64,000 nt of DNA from Struthio camelus (Eukaryota > Chordata > Aves > Struthioniformes > Struthionidae). A program made the translations under genes and the position numbers. Below, one piece after another: positions 1 through 9,549 of this stretch. The DNA lies in assembly GCF_040807025.1 (NCBI RefSeq), contig NC_090968.1:4639906-4703905 (forward strand), given 5' to 3'. Numbering within the stretch: position 1 is the first letter of the stretch; each line of letters starts with the position of its first letter. Under the pieces are notes generated by a model that was not told the origin of the DNA, made no database searches, and was given only the letters and a program-made list of their open reading frames with translations.

Positions 1-357
1 CTATTTACAAGGCAGTCCTTCCTCAAGTATTAGAGAAATATTCAGAGTAATAACTGTTGAGATTGCAAAAGGCAGTTTCTTTGTAACTTTTTTCAGTATG
101 CATTAGTAACCCCTGTAAGATAATTTGATATGAAGAGTGTAAGTTTAACAACTTAAAAATAAATCCAGCCGTTACCGTGAAAAGCGACTACTCTCTTACA
201 AGACATAACTAAAACTCTGAACTAGAATGATAGACTACAAGAAGCTGAAATTAATGGAAGTGTACGTGGCTTTTGTATAAACATATTTAAGGTTAAAATT
301 TTGAACTAAATTCTGGGTATACTTCAACTAATACATATTTTTCCTTCTACCTTTTAG
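1..357 (+). other. KCTD9: Last intron of KCTD9 (3' part)
   Basis: AT-rich non-coding sequence ending in a pyrimidine tract and the acceptor CTTTTAG (AG at 356-357). It is assigned to KCTD9 because the next bases open the KCTD9 terminal exon. No other element is recognised in it. Confidence 0.8.
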
Positions 358-474
358 AATTGTGATCTATCGGGTTGTGATCTGCAAGAAGCTAATTTGA
401 GGGGTTCTAATGTAAAAGGAGCTATCTTTGAAGAGATGCTGACACCTCTGCACATGTCTCAGAGCGTCAGATAG
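358..474 (+). CDS. KCTD9: KCTD9 terminal coding exon (C-terminal 38 residues)
   Basis: The open frame runs from the acceptor at 357 to TAG at 472-474. It starts NCDLSGCDLQEANLRGSN and ends TPLHMSQSVR. The A/C-(D/N)-L-x-x spacing (CDLSG, CDLQE, ANLRG, SNVKG) is the end of a pentapeptide-repeat right-handed helix, and the tail matches vertebrate KCTD9 as I know it. KCTD9 is a BTB/KHA/pentapeptide protein thought to act as a cullin-3 adaptor. The BTB domain and all earlier exons lie left of the window. The exon is 117 bp, phase 0 at its start. The gene lies directly upstream of GNRH1 on the same strand. Confidence 0.93.
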   Translation, partial: NCDLSGCDLQEANLRGSNVKGAIFEEMLTPLHMSQSVR

Positions 475-2650
475 GGAAGAGAACTTGCTATAGATGAAGC
501 AATCAAAACACTTATTGTGACTTTTTTCACCTGCTCCCCTTATTAAGTTAGAAGCAATGTTTATTAGACAATTTATCTTTGCAGTAGTGCCTAAGTAAAC
601 TCTTCTCCGATCACTTTTGGGGGAGGGAGCTTTTATTTAAGAGAGAGAAATAGATACTGTTTCTACCTTTGTGAACAGAGTGGGGAAGTGGGCCGGTTCT
701 AGAACCGGAATATGTGGCTTTTAGTTTTTTTTAATAGATTCATTGTTTAGCATTGCCTCACTTGGGAATGCGTTTTAATTTATAAAGCACAATATATGCA
801 ATTCTATTTATTAAATCTGTAGCTGCAATATGAATAGAAAATGTTATTCATGTACAGTAGCAAAAAAGTTCAGGTTTACAGTTAGATTAGCGTATCTACA
901 GTTAGTTTAATACATTGTGCATGAATGAAGAAAGGACAGATGTGGTTGAGACAATGTCCACAGGATACTTTCAGGTACTCTTTTCTTTTGGGGTGAAAAC
1001 AGTAGATAACTGTAGTCATGGGTAATGTATTGCCTTGTAGTAGTTTGAATTCAGGTATAGAACAGCTCTATCATGTTCTAAAATACACAGCGGAAGTCCC
1101 TTCCGTTGCAGAGATCTGCATTTAAAAAAAGAAGATCTTTACGTACATAGCAGATTGTTATAACTAAGACAACACTGTTCAAAAATTGGATGTCTCATTT
1201 AATCCTTTCCAAACTAGTGTGGAATATTGCAGTATCACAGCGGGTGAGAAAAATCATCTTGCTTTCAAATATCCTATCTGCTCCCAGGCTTGAGTACCTG
1301 CAGATATTTTGTTCTTAGTGGGCAATTAAATGTAGAGAAATATAAACTACTGTCACCAAAGCAGAGATAGGCATTGGGGCCCCCAGCACATACTTCTTCC
1401 TCCCTGTCATTACTCCACTATATGCATGAATGGCACCTGTTTCCCTCAATGTACTATGCAAATACGCTTGTACACTGAATCCTTTAAAGCATAGGCATAA
1501 CAACCCTTTCCCAGCCGAATCTTATATCCCTCTTTAGGCCTGCTTAAAGTGGCTGTGGAAGCCTCTTGCATGGGGCAAAGCCCCCTTGCTACAACTGCTT
1601 TACTTGTGAGCAAATAAGGAACTACATGACTTCTGCAGTGCAGAAAGTGGTGCACTTCATTTAATAGGCTGTTTCCGCTGCAGTAGCAATCTAGGAGCCC
1701 TCATCTAACTTTTATTTTATACACAATCAAAAAGCACATGAAGAAACTATACCAAAAAAGGTGCATCAGTTACCTCAGATGCTTACTCAAACTACTCCAA
1801 AGTTGAAACTAACCTTGAATCTAAGGAAATACAGCTATTACTGGAAGTTAAGAGCAAACGTATCCCAAAACTTGCAGACTGTGACACTGTTAGCAGTGGT
1901 TTGAATTTCCACAGCTGCTTCAGTGGGTTGCCTTTTACTTCTTGCAGTGTGGATTTACTGCCCTCTGAACAGAAGTTGTATTGATTCACTTGTAACTATG
2001 AAAATGCTGCTTTGTCGTTAATCTAGAAACATTAGTTTAGGAACGATATATGACTTCTATGGGGGAATTGCAGGATTCTCCCTTATTTTCAAGTTGGGTT
2101 GACTCAGGCATATCATGTGAACTTCTGGGACTCGAAATCCCATAGCCATGTGGTTCAGAATTGGGTTTTTTTGTTGTTGTTGTTGTTTCCAGATTCCCAG
2201 GCCTCTTGATCTGGCTCTAGGACAACACTGTGTCCTTGGTAAAATACATCTGTATGTTCAAGGGAAATGTTTCATTAGGATTTTTGGAGTCCTTTCTCGC
2301 ACATCATCGCTTTCATTAAGAGTGATGTTTATGTTGTAGAGGGAAAAGATTCCTAGGGCTAGAGAAATAAATGATTTATTTTTCTTCATCATATTTTGTA
2401 GCTGGCAGAAGTAAAATACTGTATGGAAGAAATCTATTTTCATAATCACTGTGTATAAAATATATTGGAACTTTCACTGAAGCACTATGTTTTGAATAAT
2501 CACAGCATGTGACATTGTTCATTCACATACAAACTTAAGGTACCTCTTTTGCTATGACAAAGCTGTATGAATAGCCTAAAGTGGCCTATTCAAAAATTGC
2601 AGGTTCCTGCCTAATTTAAACTGTATTAATAAAAGTGTTAAATATAAAAA
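475..2650 (+). other. KCTD9: KCTD9 3'UTR (probable extent)
   Basis: AT-rich sequence after the KCTD9 stop with no long open frame. It contains AATAAA at 2366-2371 and again at 2628-2633. The second is followed by the GT-rich stretch TGTCTTGGTGTTC, a good downstream element, so the main 3' end is placed near 2650. The 2.2 kb length is an inference; transcript data would settle which signal is used. Confidence 0.6.
2628..2633 (+). terminator. KCTD9: KCTD9 polyadenylation signal AATAAA
   Basis: A canonical hexamer is followed 20-35 bases later by a GT-rich downstream element (about 2651-2663). An alternative AATAAA at 2366-2371 lacks an equally clear downstream element. Confidence 0.6.
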
Positions 2651-3365
2651 TGTCTTGGTGTTCTTAATTTAAAAAAGAAAATCTTAAACTTATTTGACTT
2701 TTAGTGGAACGACAATAAGTTAGAAGAGAATGGCAAATTTTAAGTTTGATAAAAAAACTGAAAGCTGGTGCTTTTCTTTGCATACAAACCTAAGATATTT
2801 CGTAGCTGAAGTTGGTATTTGCCTTTCATGAGTCCTTGACTGTCACCTTAGCCTGTATTTGTATGTAACCAACACTTTCTTAAAAGGACTAGTTGCTGTA
2901 CGGTAGGAACTATCCATGCTCGATTACTCCTTTTATGAAAAGACTGAGTTTCAGATGCCTTTATTTCTGCACAAGCAATGTGCACTTGGGCAGAAAGCAA
3001 AAGAACCATTTTTGCTTTCAAACTTAAAGCTTATTTGTTAGAAAAACAAGTAAACGTACCTTGTGTTGTGGCAATTGCTGCGATGTTTCTGATTCATTCA
3101 GTTCTAGAACTTTGTGACCTCTTTCATGGTGCTTTGACTTCTCATTCATCTGCAACGTGTTTCAGATTTTCTTTGTCCTCACCCATCATACTTGCTTAAT
3201 AAATATTTGGAGTCAGAAGTCATAAACACAATTTACATAGTGCACATGCCTATTTAAAGCACTCTTTCCACATTAAAGAGCATCATCACACAACACAAGC
3301 AGCTACCGAGCGGTAATCTTGACTATGCCTTACTGTACTAAGCAAGGAAGTGCTAAAGCACTTAC

Positions 3366-3385
3366 GGAAGGAAGGAAGGAAGGAA
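3366..3385 (+). repeat. (GGAA)5 microsatellite
   Basis: Five tandem GGAA units. GGAA arrays can bind ETS-family factors, but this one is short and nothing shows that it acts that way. Confidence 0.85.
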
Positions 3386-4892
3386 AAACAAAAAAAACCC
3401 TTTGATTTATGAAGTACTTAATGATTTTAGTGTAGCAAACAGCAGCACTGCTGTGACAACAAATTCGGCAGATCTATATAGATGCTAGAAATCACTTGGA
3501 GAACAAAATTGGGAAAAACCTTACTGCAGTGTTTTAAATACAGTGCACTTCTGTGTTTGGAGTGCTCTCTAAAAGACATGAGAATGTCTCAGTATGTTGA
3601 GATATGCCTTTCCAGCATTTTTGATGGAAGAGATTTCTTGACTCTTGCAACTGAAAACCACAAACCCAGATTTTCCGAACAGCTCTTAGGCTTCATTTAG
3701 GTATCTAATTGCAGGGGCAGGCATTACAGTGGCTCTTCCTGAAAACAGAAGAATCTAGTGCATTTGGAGGTCTGAACTCATCTGAAAAGTCTACCTCAAC
3801 CATATTTTCAAGTTTCTGAAAACTAAAGAGAAGTCATACTCTAAACCCAGCTTTGCACCTCGAATTTTTTTGACAGCATAAAGTTGGCACCTATCTGACA
3901 AGCCCAGACTGAAACGCTCCCAGACCTTGGATCAAACTTCCATTCGGACTCTGCCTGCGCCAAAATCTGAGCACAGCTAGCTGGTTTCCATTATGCAGGG
4001 CTGTAAAAGTATTTGTGAGCTGCTATGCCATGCAATAAAACAAAAAACGGTTGTAATTTTTTTTCTAAACTTCCCAGCTTCTTTATATAACTTGTGACTG
4101 CAGCCTACAGTCTAAGAGAAGACATAGGAACACTCACTATCCAGTGCAGTTCATAGTGCCCTTTTTGACGTGCTTCAGTAGGTCAGCTCCGTAGCTACAG
4201 CAGAATCCTGTGCAGAGATGTACTGTTGAAAAACGTTAAGGATAGGCTGTCAGTAGACCTCGCTTAACATGGTGGGTTAATAACAGGTGCAATTATTGGG
4301 CTAAACAGGACCCCTATGAGGATGAACAAAATCTTCTTTAAATACCTTTAAATAACCTTAATTTTTGGTAGGCTGATAAGGGAAGGCAGTAGCCGTAAAA
4401 CACTACCACGGGAAAACCTCCCTTCTAAAGCGATTGCCTACCCTGAACTAACATTTCTCCAGCGGAAACAAACCATTTTCACAGCTTGATCGGTTTTATC
4501 AGCTGAAGTTAAATGTTGGCTAGTCTTGCTGTGATGTTGCATCAGAGCAGGAAGAATTACTTTTGCTAGAGTCACTAAATCCTCCTTAAATTATTTACTT
4601 ATTCTTTAATCCATTAATCTGAAAAAGGTCATGTGGGGACCCCATCCGGGAAAGAGGAGCTGTTAAAAGACTACTAAATGTGATACGTTTGTATATTATT
4701 ATATATTATGCATTGATACATTCAATTGCACATAAAATGGCACATAGCACTTCAAAATAGCTGTCAGAAGGATTAAAAAAATCAGATTTCTGCAGTCAAA
4801 ATTACTGAATTTAACTCAATAAAGTGGCTACCAATCCCTTTAAAAAAAAAAACTACAGTGCATGAACTCTCAGAATGAAGAGCTCCAAAAGT

Positions 4893-4932
4893 CCATATAT
4901 AATATTACATATGTATACACATATATATATAA
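4893..4932. repeat. AT-rich alternating (TA)n tract
   Basis: Imperfect alternating AT/TA with interspersed CATATG, ending in a run of TA units. It is simple sequence in the intergenic region. Confidence 0.6.
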
Positions 4933-5535
4933 AAAACGTTAGTGCCTAGGAGTCCTGTTCATGAAAGAGGCCCCATCTTAACAGAACAAAGAGAAGATCC
5001 CTTCCCCAGCATGTTTACAATCATCTATTCTAATTGTCTATTAGATCCATTTAACACTGCTTTGCAGTTTACAGAGCAAAGACTGTAAAGGCATTTCAAA
5101 AACTTTTAAGGGCTGGACTTTCAAAGGGGCATGCAAAATGCTCCGTGCACTTGTGCAAACTTAGGCTCTTTTTACGGTCCAAAAGGCTCTGTTTCCTTCA
5201 GGCCTGACACAGACTAAATTGAGTTCCTCTGTTTCAACTGCTGTAAGCTTCTCTCAACAAATTCAAACACACCAAATTTATTTATTTAACAAATTAGAAG
5301 CCATTGAAAAGAAAGTTTGTGTCTTTTCCATAGGGCAACAGCAGTTGGCTAGACAGGCTGTTACCTTTATGGATTTTAGAGAAAAGAGCTGAATTTAACA
5401 GCTACACCAGGGATGTTCCAATTATGTGCTTTACTTCTGCTGCATTACAGAAATTTTAAGAAGAAAATTGCAGTCCATGAGATAGAATTAGATTAAGTTA
5501 CCTGCTGTGAAAGGTTTGGTGTTGGGGTGGTTGAA

Positions 5536-5543
5536 TATAAAAA
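5536..5543 (+). promoter_or_regulatory. GNRH1: Probable GNRH1 TATA box
   Basis: TATAAAAA lies in the context TTGAATATAAAAAGGGAG. A start about 30 bases downstream (near 5565) followed by the strong donor CAG|GTAATG at 5624/5625 gives a first exon of about 60 nt, close to the length of mammalian GNRH1 exon 1 as I recall it. AT-rich homeodomain-like sites (AATTAGATTAA around 5487-5497) lie just upstream. Promoter identity is inferred; start-site mapping has not been seen. Confidence 0.55.
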
Positions 5544-5564
5544 GGGAGATGAAAAGGACAACAT

Positions 5565-5624
5565 GCAGGACATTTTCCAAAGGGGAGGAGCTGGAGCTAT
5601 TCTGCAGCTTTTTTCATCAAGCAG
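5565..5624 (+). other. GNRH1: Predicted GNRH1 non-coding exon 1
   Basis: A 5'UTR exon is needed because the start codon sits one base after the exon 2 acceptor. The interval between the TATA box and the donor CAG|GTAATG (GT at 5625-5626) fits. The 5' edge is estimated from TATA spacing. Intron 1 would be 5625-6085 (461 bp). Confidence 0.5.
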
Positions 5625-6085
5625 GTAATGTGCTTGAACAACACACCACATCCCCTTTTACTTGGTCAGTCCTTACAGATGCTTGCTTTAGAAGTAACTT
5701 GCATTGGAAGAGAATGCAAAGAGCGCTTTTATAAAGAGTCGGGACGTTAGAACTGGCTAAACAGAACATATCTGTCAAACACTGGCAGGGACTTTCACTA
5801 AGCCTTTGAGGTTCCAGCCCTCCTAAAATTGTGAAAGGGTGCTTAAAAAAACCTAACTTAGAGCTCCATCCAACTTTTTCAAGTATCGGTTTCTTGATAA
5901 TGGGCTAATCACATTCTGAGAGGCTCAAAATCCAGGTGTGGCTCACACGTTGGCATGATACCACCGGAACGCCGAAGATCAGAACTGAAGATTCACTCCA
6001 GAAACGTAACATTTTCATGATTCTGTAAGATACAAATTGACTTATAATGCCGGTATGATGGGAAAGGTGTTTTGCTTTCTCATAG

Positions 6086-6227
6086 AATGGAGAAGTCCAG
6101 GAAGATCTTTGTCAGCGTCATCCTGTTTATCGCAGCTGTGGAAATGTGTTTGGCTCAACACTGGTCTTATGGCCTGCAACCAGGAGGGAAAAGGAATGCC
6201 GAAAATCTGGTAGAATCATTCCAAGAG
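6086..6227 (+). CDS. GNRH1: GNRH1 exon 2 (signal peptide, GnRH, start of GAP)
   Basis: The acceptor TTCTCATAG ends at 6085 and leaves one 5'UTR base before ATG at 6087-6089. It encodes residues 1-47, from [11 protein letters not shown] to NLVESFQE, and ends GAG|GTAAGT. All hormone-defining parts (signal peptide, decapeptide, GKR) are in this exon, as in other vertebrate GNRH1 genes. Upstream in-frame TTG or CTT codons are not needed. Confidence 0.96.
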
Positions 6228-9070
6228 GTAAGTTCTAGATTTTTAAGCAACTCTGTCCTTCTAATTAGGATCCCTTGCACGTACAGGATGCAAGGAAGAC
6301 AACCATGACACTATCAGAGGTGAAACAGGTTTTGCTGTGTATATATGTATTTTATATGCACACACTTCATTATTAATTGGAAAGCTGAGTGACGCAGTAT
6401 TAGGGAAAGATGACATTTGGCAGGATCCGTGCTGTCTATTACAAACAGGTAGCTTGGGTAGCCTGCTCTAAAGGCAAGATGGAAGTTTTAATTCCAAATT
6501 AAGCCCAAATTTACCATCTCCATATTTTCAGCCAATAGTCTGAGTGGCTGTTTTATGACAATGTTCATCCATTTCAGTGTGAATGTAGCAATGAGCAGCT
6601 GTCATGTGCTAACTAATTAGATAGTAACCACTTAGATGAAGTATTCAAGCCATAAGGCAGATGTTGAAAGGCTCCATCCACCCGTTTTTCCTATGCTTTC
6701 TAATACTCCTTTGCTTCATCCGTAGTCCCTCAAAATAGCAGCTCCTACATCATAACTTTAAATTTACTGTAACATAGTAATACTAGTTGGGAAGAGGTGA
6801 ATTTAAATCGTCAAGTGGAGCAGTTTCATTTTCATCTGTAGCTAGGGTGTGCTTGCTTTGGAAAAAGAATCTCCTTTCATGAAGGCTGCATCCTTTCCCA
6901 ATTCAGATGGAAAATGAAATGGAAAAACTGGAGGAAATGCAGAAGACTGAATGCCCAGGCCCCCATCAGCCTTCCAGGTTTAGCGATCTGAAGGGAGCCC
7001 TGGTAAGTAACATGTTTGTTTAGCATTACGGGAAAATTAAGGGACTGTCTTGGGCTGGAAAAGGGTAGGGAGGGAGGAGAAAAAGTGGTGGAGGATGAAG
7101 AAAAGGCATCTAGGTTTAGTTCATACGTGGCAATACTGACTCTACCCTCAGTATCTGCATTATTATCAAGTACCTCAGAAGCACAGTCTGAGAACAGGAC
7201 TGCATTATTCTTGATGCTCCCATTCTTGCAATGTCATTTACTCACCAAATTAAAAACAAAAAAATGAAAGGAGTGAAACACATTCTAACTTCATTCCAAA
7301 TCTTCGCAGCTTTAGCAGATGCTCAGCTTCAAAGGCAGGCTTTGCCAGCTGAAGGATCAGGCCATATGGAAGCTGCTACTCCCAAGGTCCCTAGACTGGG
7401 AAATGTATTTTCCATTAGATGCCGTAATGCAATGACAGCAGAGACTGTGTACAGACTAACTGCCACAAAAAGAACACTCTTGAGCAAAAACGTGCTCTTT
7501 AATTAATGTAGCAACACCTTAACTAGGGCAGACGCTCACTACTTTCTGGGAAGTGACTCTGAGCTGCTCCTAAAAATTGAGGCACACAACCATCTCTACT
7601 TCATTTCTGAAGTCAAGCAAAAAAAAAAAAAATCAACTACATATTCTTGCCTTTCACTGAGGAAAGGCTGGTCTGAACAAAGGCTCATAAAGTCAAACAT
7701 GCTAAAGCAGACTGAAGTTTAACTTCAATTGGATTTTCATGCACAAATTACCTCCAGTTTTGTTTAGATCATCTTTAACCATGTTTGTACTGAAAACATC
7801 ATAAGGGGGCATTCATCTGGATCTCTGGCTTCTAACAGCACTAATAGCAGTATGAAGAGCCAACAACAGTAACTTGTTTAAACATCTTGTTTACACATTT
7901 TTTTTTTAATTGCAAGAGACTATATTGGGCAGGGAAGAGACACCAGAAAAATTGTCAGAATATTTCAGATGAGTTCTTTGATATCTCTTGCTCGCTCAGG
8001 GAAACTTGGCTTTCCTTTGCAGAGCTGAAGGCTCCCCAACTGGATGTTTAGTTTGCTGGTTAGAAATTGCTGGTAATCGTGCATGATAAGCATAAAAAGT
8101 GTTTGATTCAGAGGCTTAAGATCTATTTCGCATCTCCTACTCCTGTAGCATATTCTGAATCATGAGGCCTTCTCCTTGTTTTTAACTGCTTATTGACACT
8201 GAGAACAAATTAAACCTTTTCCAGATGCAGCTTTCCGGTGTAACACATTCCTGGAGTTGCTACAGGAATGTTGCGCAATGAGAGGGGATGTGTCAGGAAA
8301 TGGTCCACCCCATGGAAAAAACTTTTCAACTTATCTTCATCATTTCCTGGAGAAACTAATAGTGTGTGCAAATAAGGATACACCTAGCTAACACATGGAA
8401 GGAAAAAGATCACATAGTCAGAGAGCACTTCTATGCAAAACACCTCCAGCTACCAACCCAGAGACAACAATGTAAACAAACACTCCAGAAGACAATCAGA
8501 TCCAGTAGGATGTGATACAAGAATATGCTTTCCCTTCTAACAGCACTAAAGTTTGCCATGGAATGGTAGTAAGGCAACTGCCCCACACTCTAATAACCTT
8601 CTGACACTTCTGCAAGCAGAAGTCTCTTGTCTCTGGCATCCTGGCCAACCGCTGAGCTCACAGAGACATTTTACATACTGACGCTTTGTATTAGCCCATG
8701 CTTCTTGTTTGAAACTGCTGTTACAATGTGCTGTTCAACAGCTGTTGGGTTGTACTCCAAGAACTGCTGCAGTGGTGGGCCCATTAACAGATGATAAGTT
8801 GCTCATGCACTTTGGGATGAAAAGGGCTATTATAAGTGTCAGTTACATTACACTATGTTCACATCCACAGGCAGCGGCATGGAGATCATGCCGGGTCAGA
8901 TTTATGTCATTCTAATCCTCCTTCCAATGGAGACCATAGGATGAACATTTCAGCACCTAAGCAGGCTTTAAAATTCCATCAAAGTAGCTTTCTTCCTTCT
9001 AAATGAAGTATATCATGTGTGTTTACAGGCAAGTCTGATTGAAGGAGAAGCTAGCCAGAAGAAGATTTAA
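6087..9070 (+). CDS. GNRH1: Gonadotropin-releasing hormone 1 precursor (whole coding span, 3 coding exons)
   Basis: Joining 6087-6227, 6907-7002 and 9029-9070 gives 92 codons plus TAA, the same length as the chicken GnRH-I precursor. Residues 1-23 form a signal peptide (basic MEKSRK, hydrophobic core, cleavage after CLA). Residues 24-33 are the decapeptide [10 protein letters not shown], which becomes pyroglutamyl at Gln1. Gly34 donates the C-terminal amide and Lys35-Arg36 is the dibasic cleavage site. Residues 37-92 are the GnRH-associated peptide. Gln at hormone position 8 is the chicken GnRH-I form; mammals have Arg. The mature hormone is secreted from hypothalamic neurons and drives pituitary LH/FSH release through GNRHR. 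All introns are phase 0. KCTD9 lies upstream on the same strand and DOCK5 converges from the right. Confidence 0.96.
6907..7002 (+). CDS. GNRH1: GNRH1 exon 3 (GnRH-associated peptide, middle)
   Basis: Acceptor CCCAATTCAG, donor CTG|GTAAGT. Its 32 codons start [18 protein letters not shown] and end [10 protein letters not shown], the same count as I recall for chicken (ANEMESL..AECPG..LSDLK). The ECPG motif is retained. GAP diverges faster than the hormone. Confidence 0.93.
9029..9070 (+). CDS. GNRH1: GNRH1 exon 4 coding part (C terminus of GAP)
   Basis: Acceptor GTGTTTACAG ends at 9028. It encodes [13 protein letters not shown] and the stop TAA at 9068-9070. ASLIEGEA is a hallmark of avian GnRH-I precursors. 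Intron 3 (7003-9028) is 2.0 kb and holds no recognisable gene. Confidence 0.93.
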   Translation, partial: ASLIEGEASQKKI

Positions 9071-9195
9071 ACCAACAAAGCCAAATGGAACAACAAACTC
9101 AGAGTAAAATTTGAAAGCAACATTAAAAACAATTCCTTCTAAGATGACCTCTGCTTAGACTGCATTATGTGAATAAATATTCTGAAGTTACATTT
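9071..9195 (+). other. GNRH1: GNRH1 3'UTR
   Basis: A short untranslated tail of about 125 nt ends just past the AATAAA at 9172-9177. The cleavage point is estimated from that signal. Confidence 0.75.
9172..9177 (+). terminator. GNRH1: GNRH1 polyadenylation signal AATAAA
   Basis: A canonical hexamer lies 102 bases after the stop codon, the first such signal downstream. Confidence 0.8.
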
Positions 9196-9526
9196 AAATG
9201 GTGGAAGATATTGTTGCGTAGACTACTAGCTTACTGGTAAAAGAGAACATATTCTAGTGCAGTGGCAGGAACTTAGCAGCGTAACATCTGTGTCATGGCC
9301 TGCAAGGAAAATTCAGACCTGACAGCTTTTGTTTCACGTGTATAGACAATGCCCAGGCAGAGGCACTGTCTAATCTCAGAGTCTCTGGATACAACGGTAA
9401 TACAAGTTTGCTAAAAATCAAAGATAAACTTACTGTTGGAACGTAACTGTAATTCCACTCACACTTCAGTAGTCCATGCATGTATGAAGGATATTTTTAA
9501 CAGGTTTTTTTTTTTTTTTTTACTGG
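9196..9526. other. Intergenic spacer between convergent GNRH1 and DOCK5
   Basis: About 330 bp separate the predicted 3' ends of two convergent genes. It ends in a T17-18 run (about 9504-9521), which reads as poly-A on the DOCK5 strand next to the predicted cleavage site. No gene is seen. Confidence 0.55.
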
Positions 9527-9543
9527 TTCATTCAAAAACTACA

Positions 9544-9549
9544 TTTATT
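9544..9549 (-). terminator. DOCK5: Probable DOCK5 distal polyadenylation signal
   Basis: AATAAA on the minus strand (TTTATT on +) sits in an AU-rich terminal stretch (9540-9610). Other minus-strand AATAAA hexamers occur within the UTR, for example 10230-10235, so shorter isoforms are possible. Confidence 0.55.

Larger units (their letters stand above)
2651..5530. other. KCTD9-GNRH1 intergenic region
   Basis: About 2.9 kb without a credible gene. It holds a short (GGAA)n microsatellite at 3366-3385, an AT-rich alternating tract at 4893-4932 and a few poly-A runs. In mammals the GNRH1 enhancers lie one to several kb upstream of the gene, so this stretch and the KCTD9 3'UTR are where avian equivalents would be expected. 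I could not identify individual enhancers by eye. Confidence 0.6.

Noticed and set aside
5729-5736. Second TATA-like site (TTTATAAAG) as GNRH1 promoter
   Set aside because: No good donor follows it before exon 2 at a workable distance, whereas the 5536 TATA box pairs with a strong donor at 5624/5625. It would lie in intron 1.
7016-7506. Two 83- to 91-codon + strand frames in GNRH1 intron 3
   Set aside because: They lie inside the intron between well-supported exons 3 and 4 and show no splice borders or recognisable protein.
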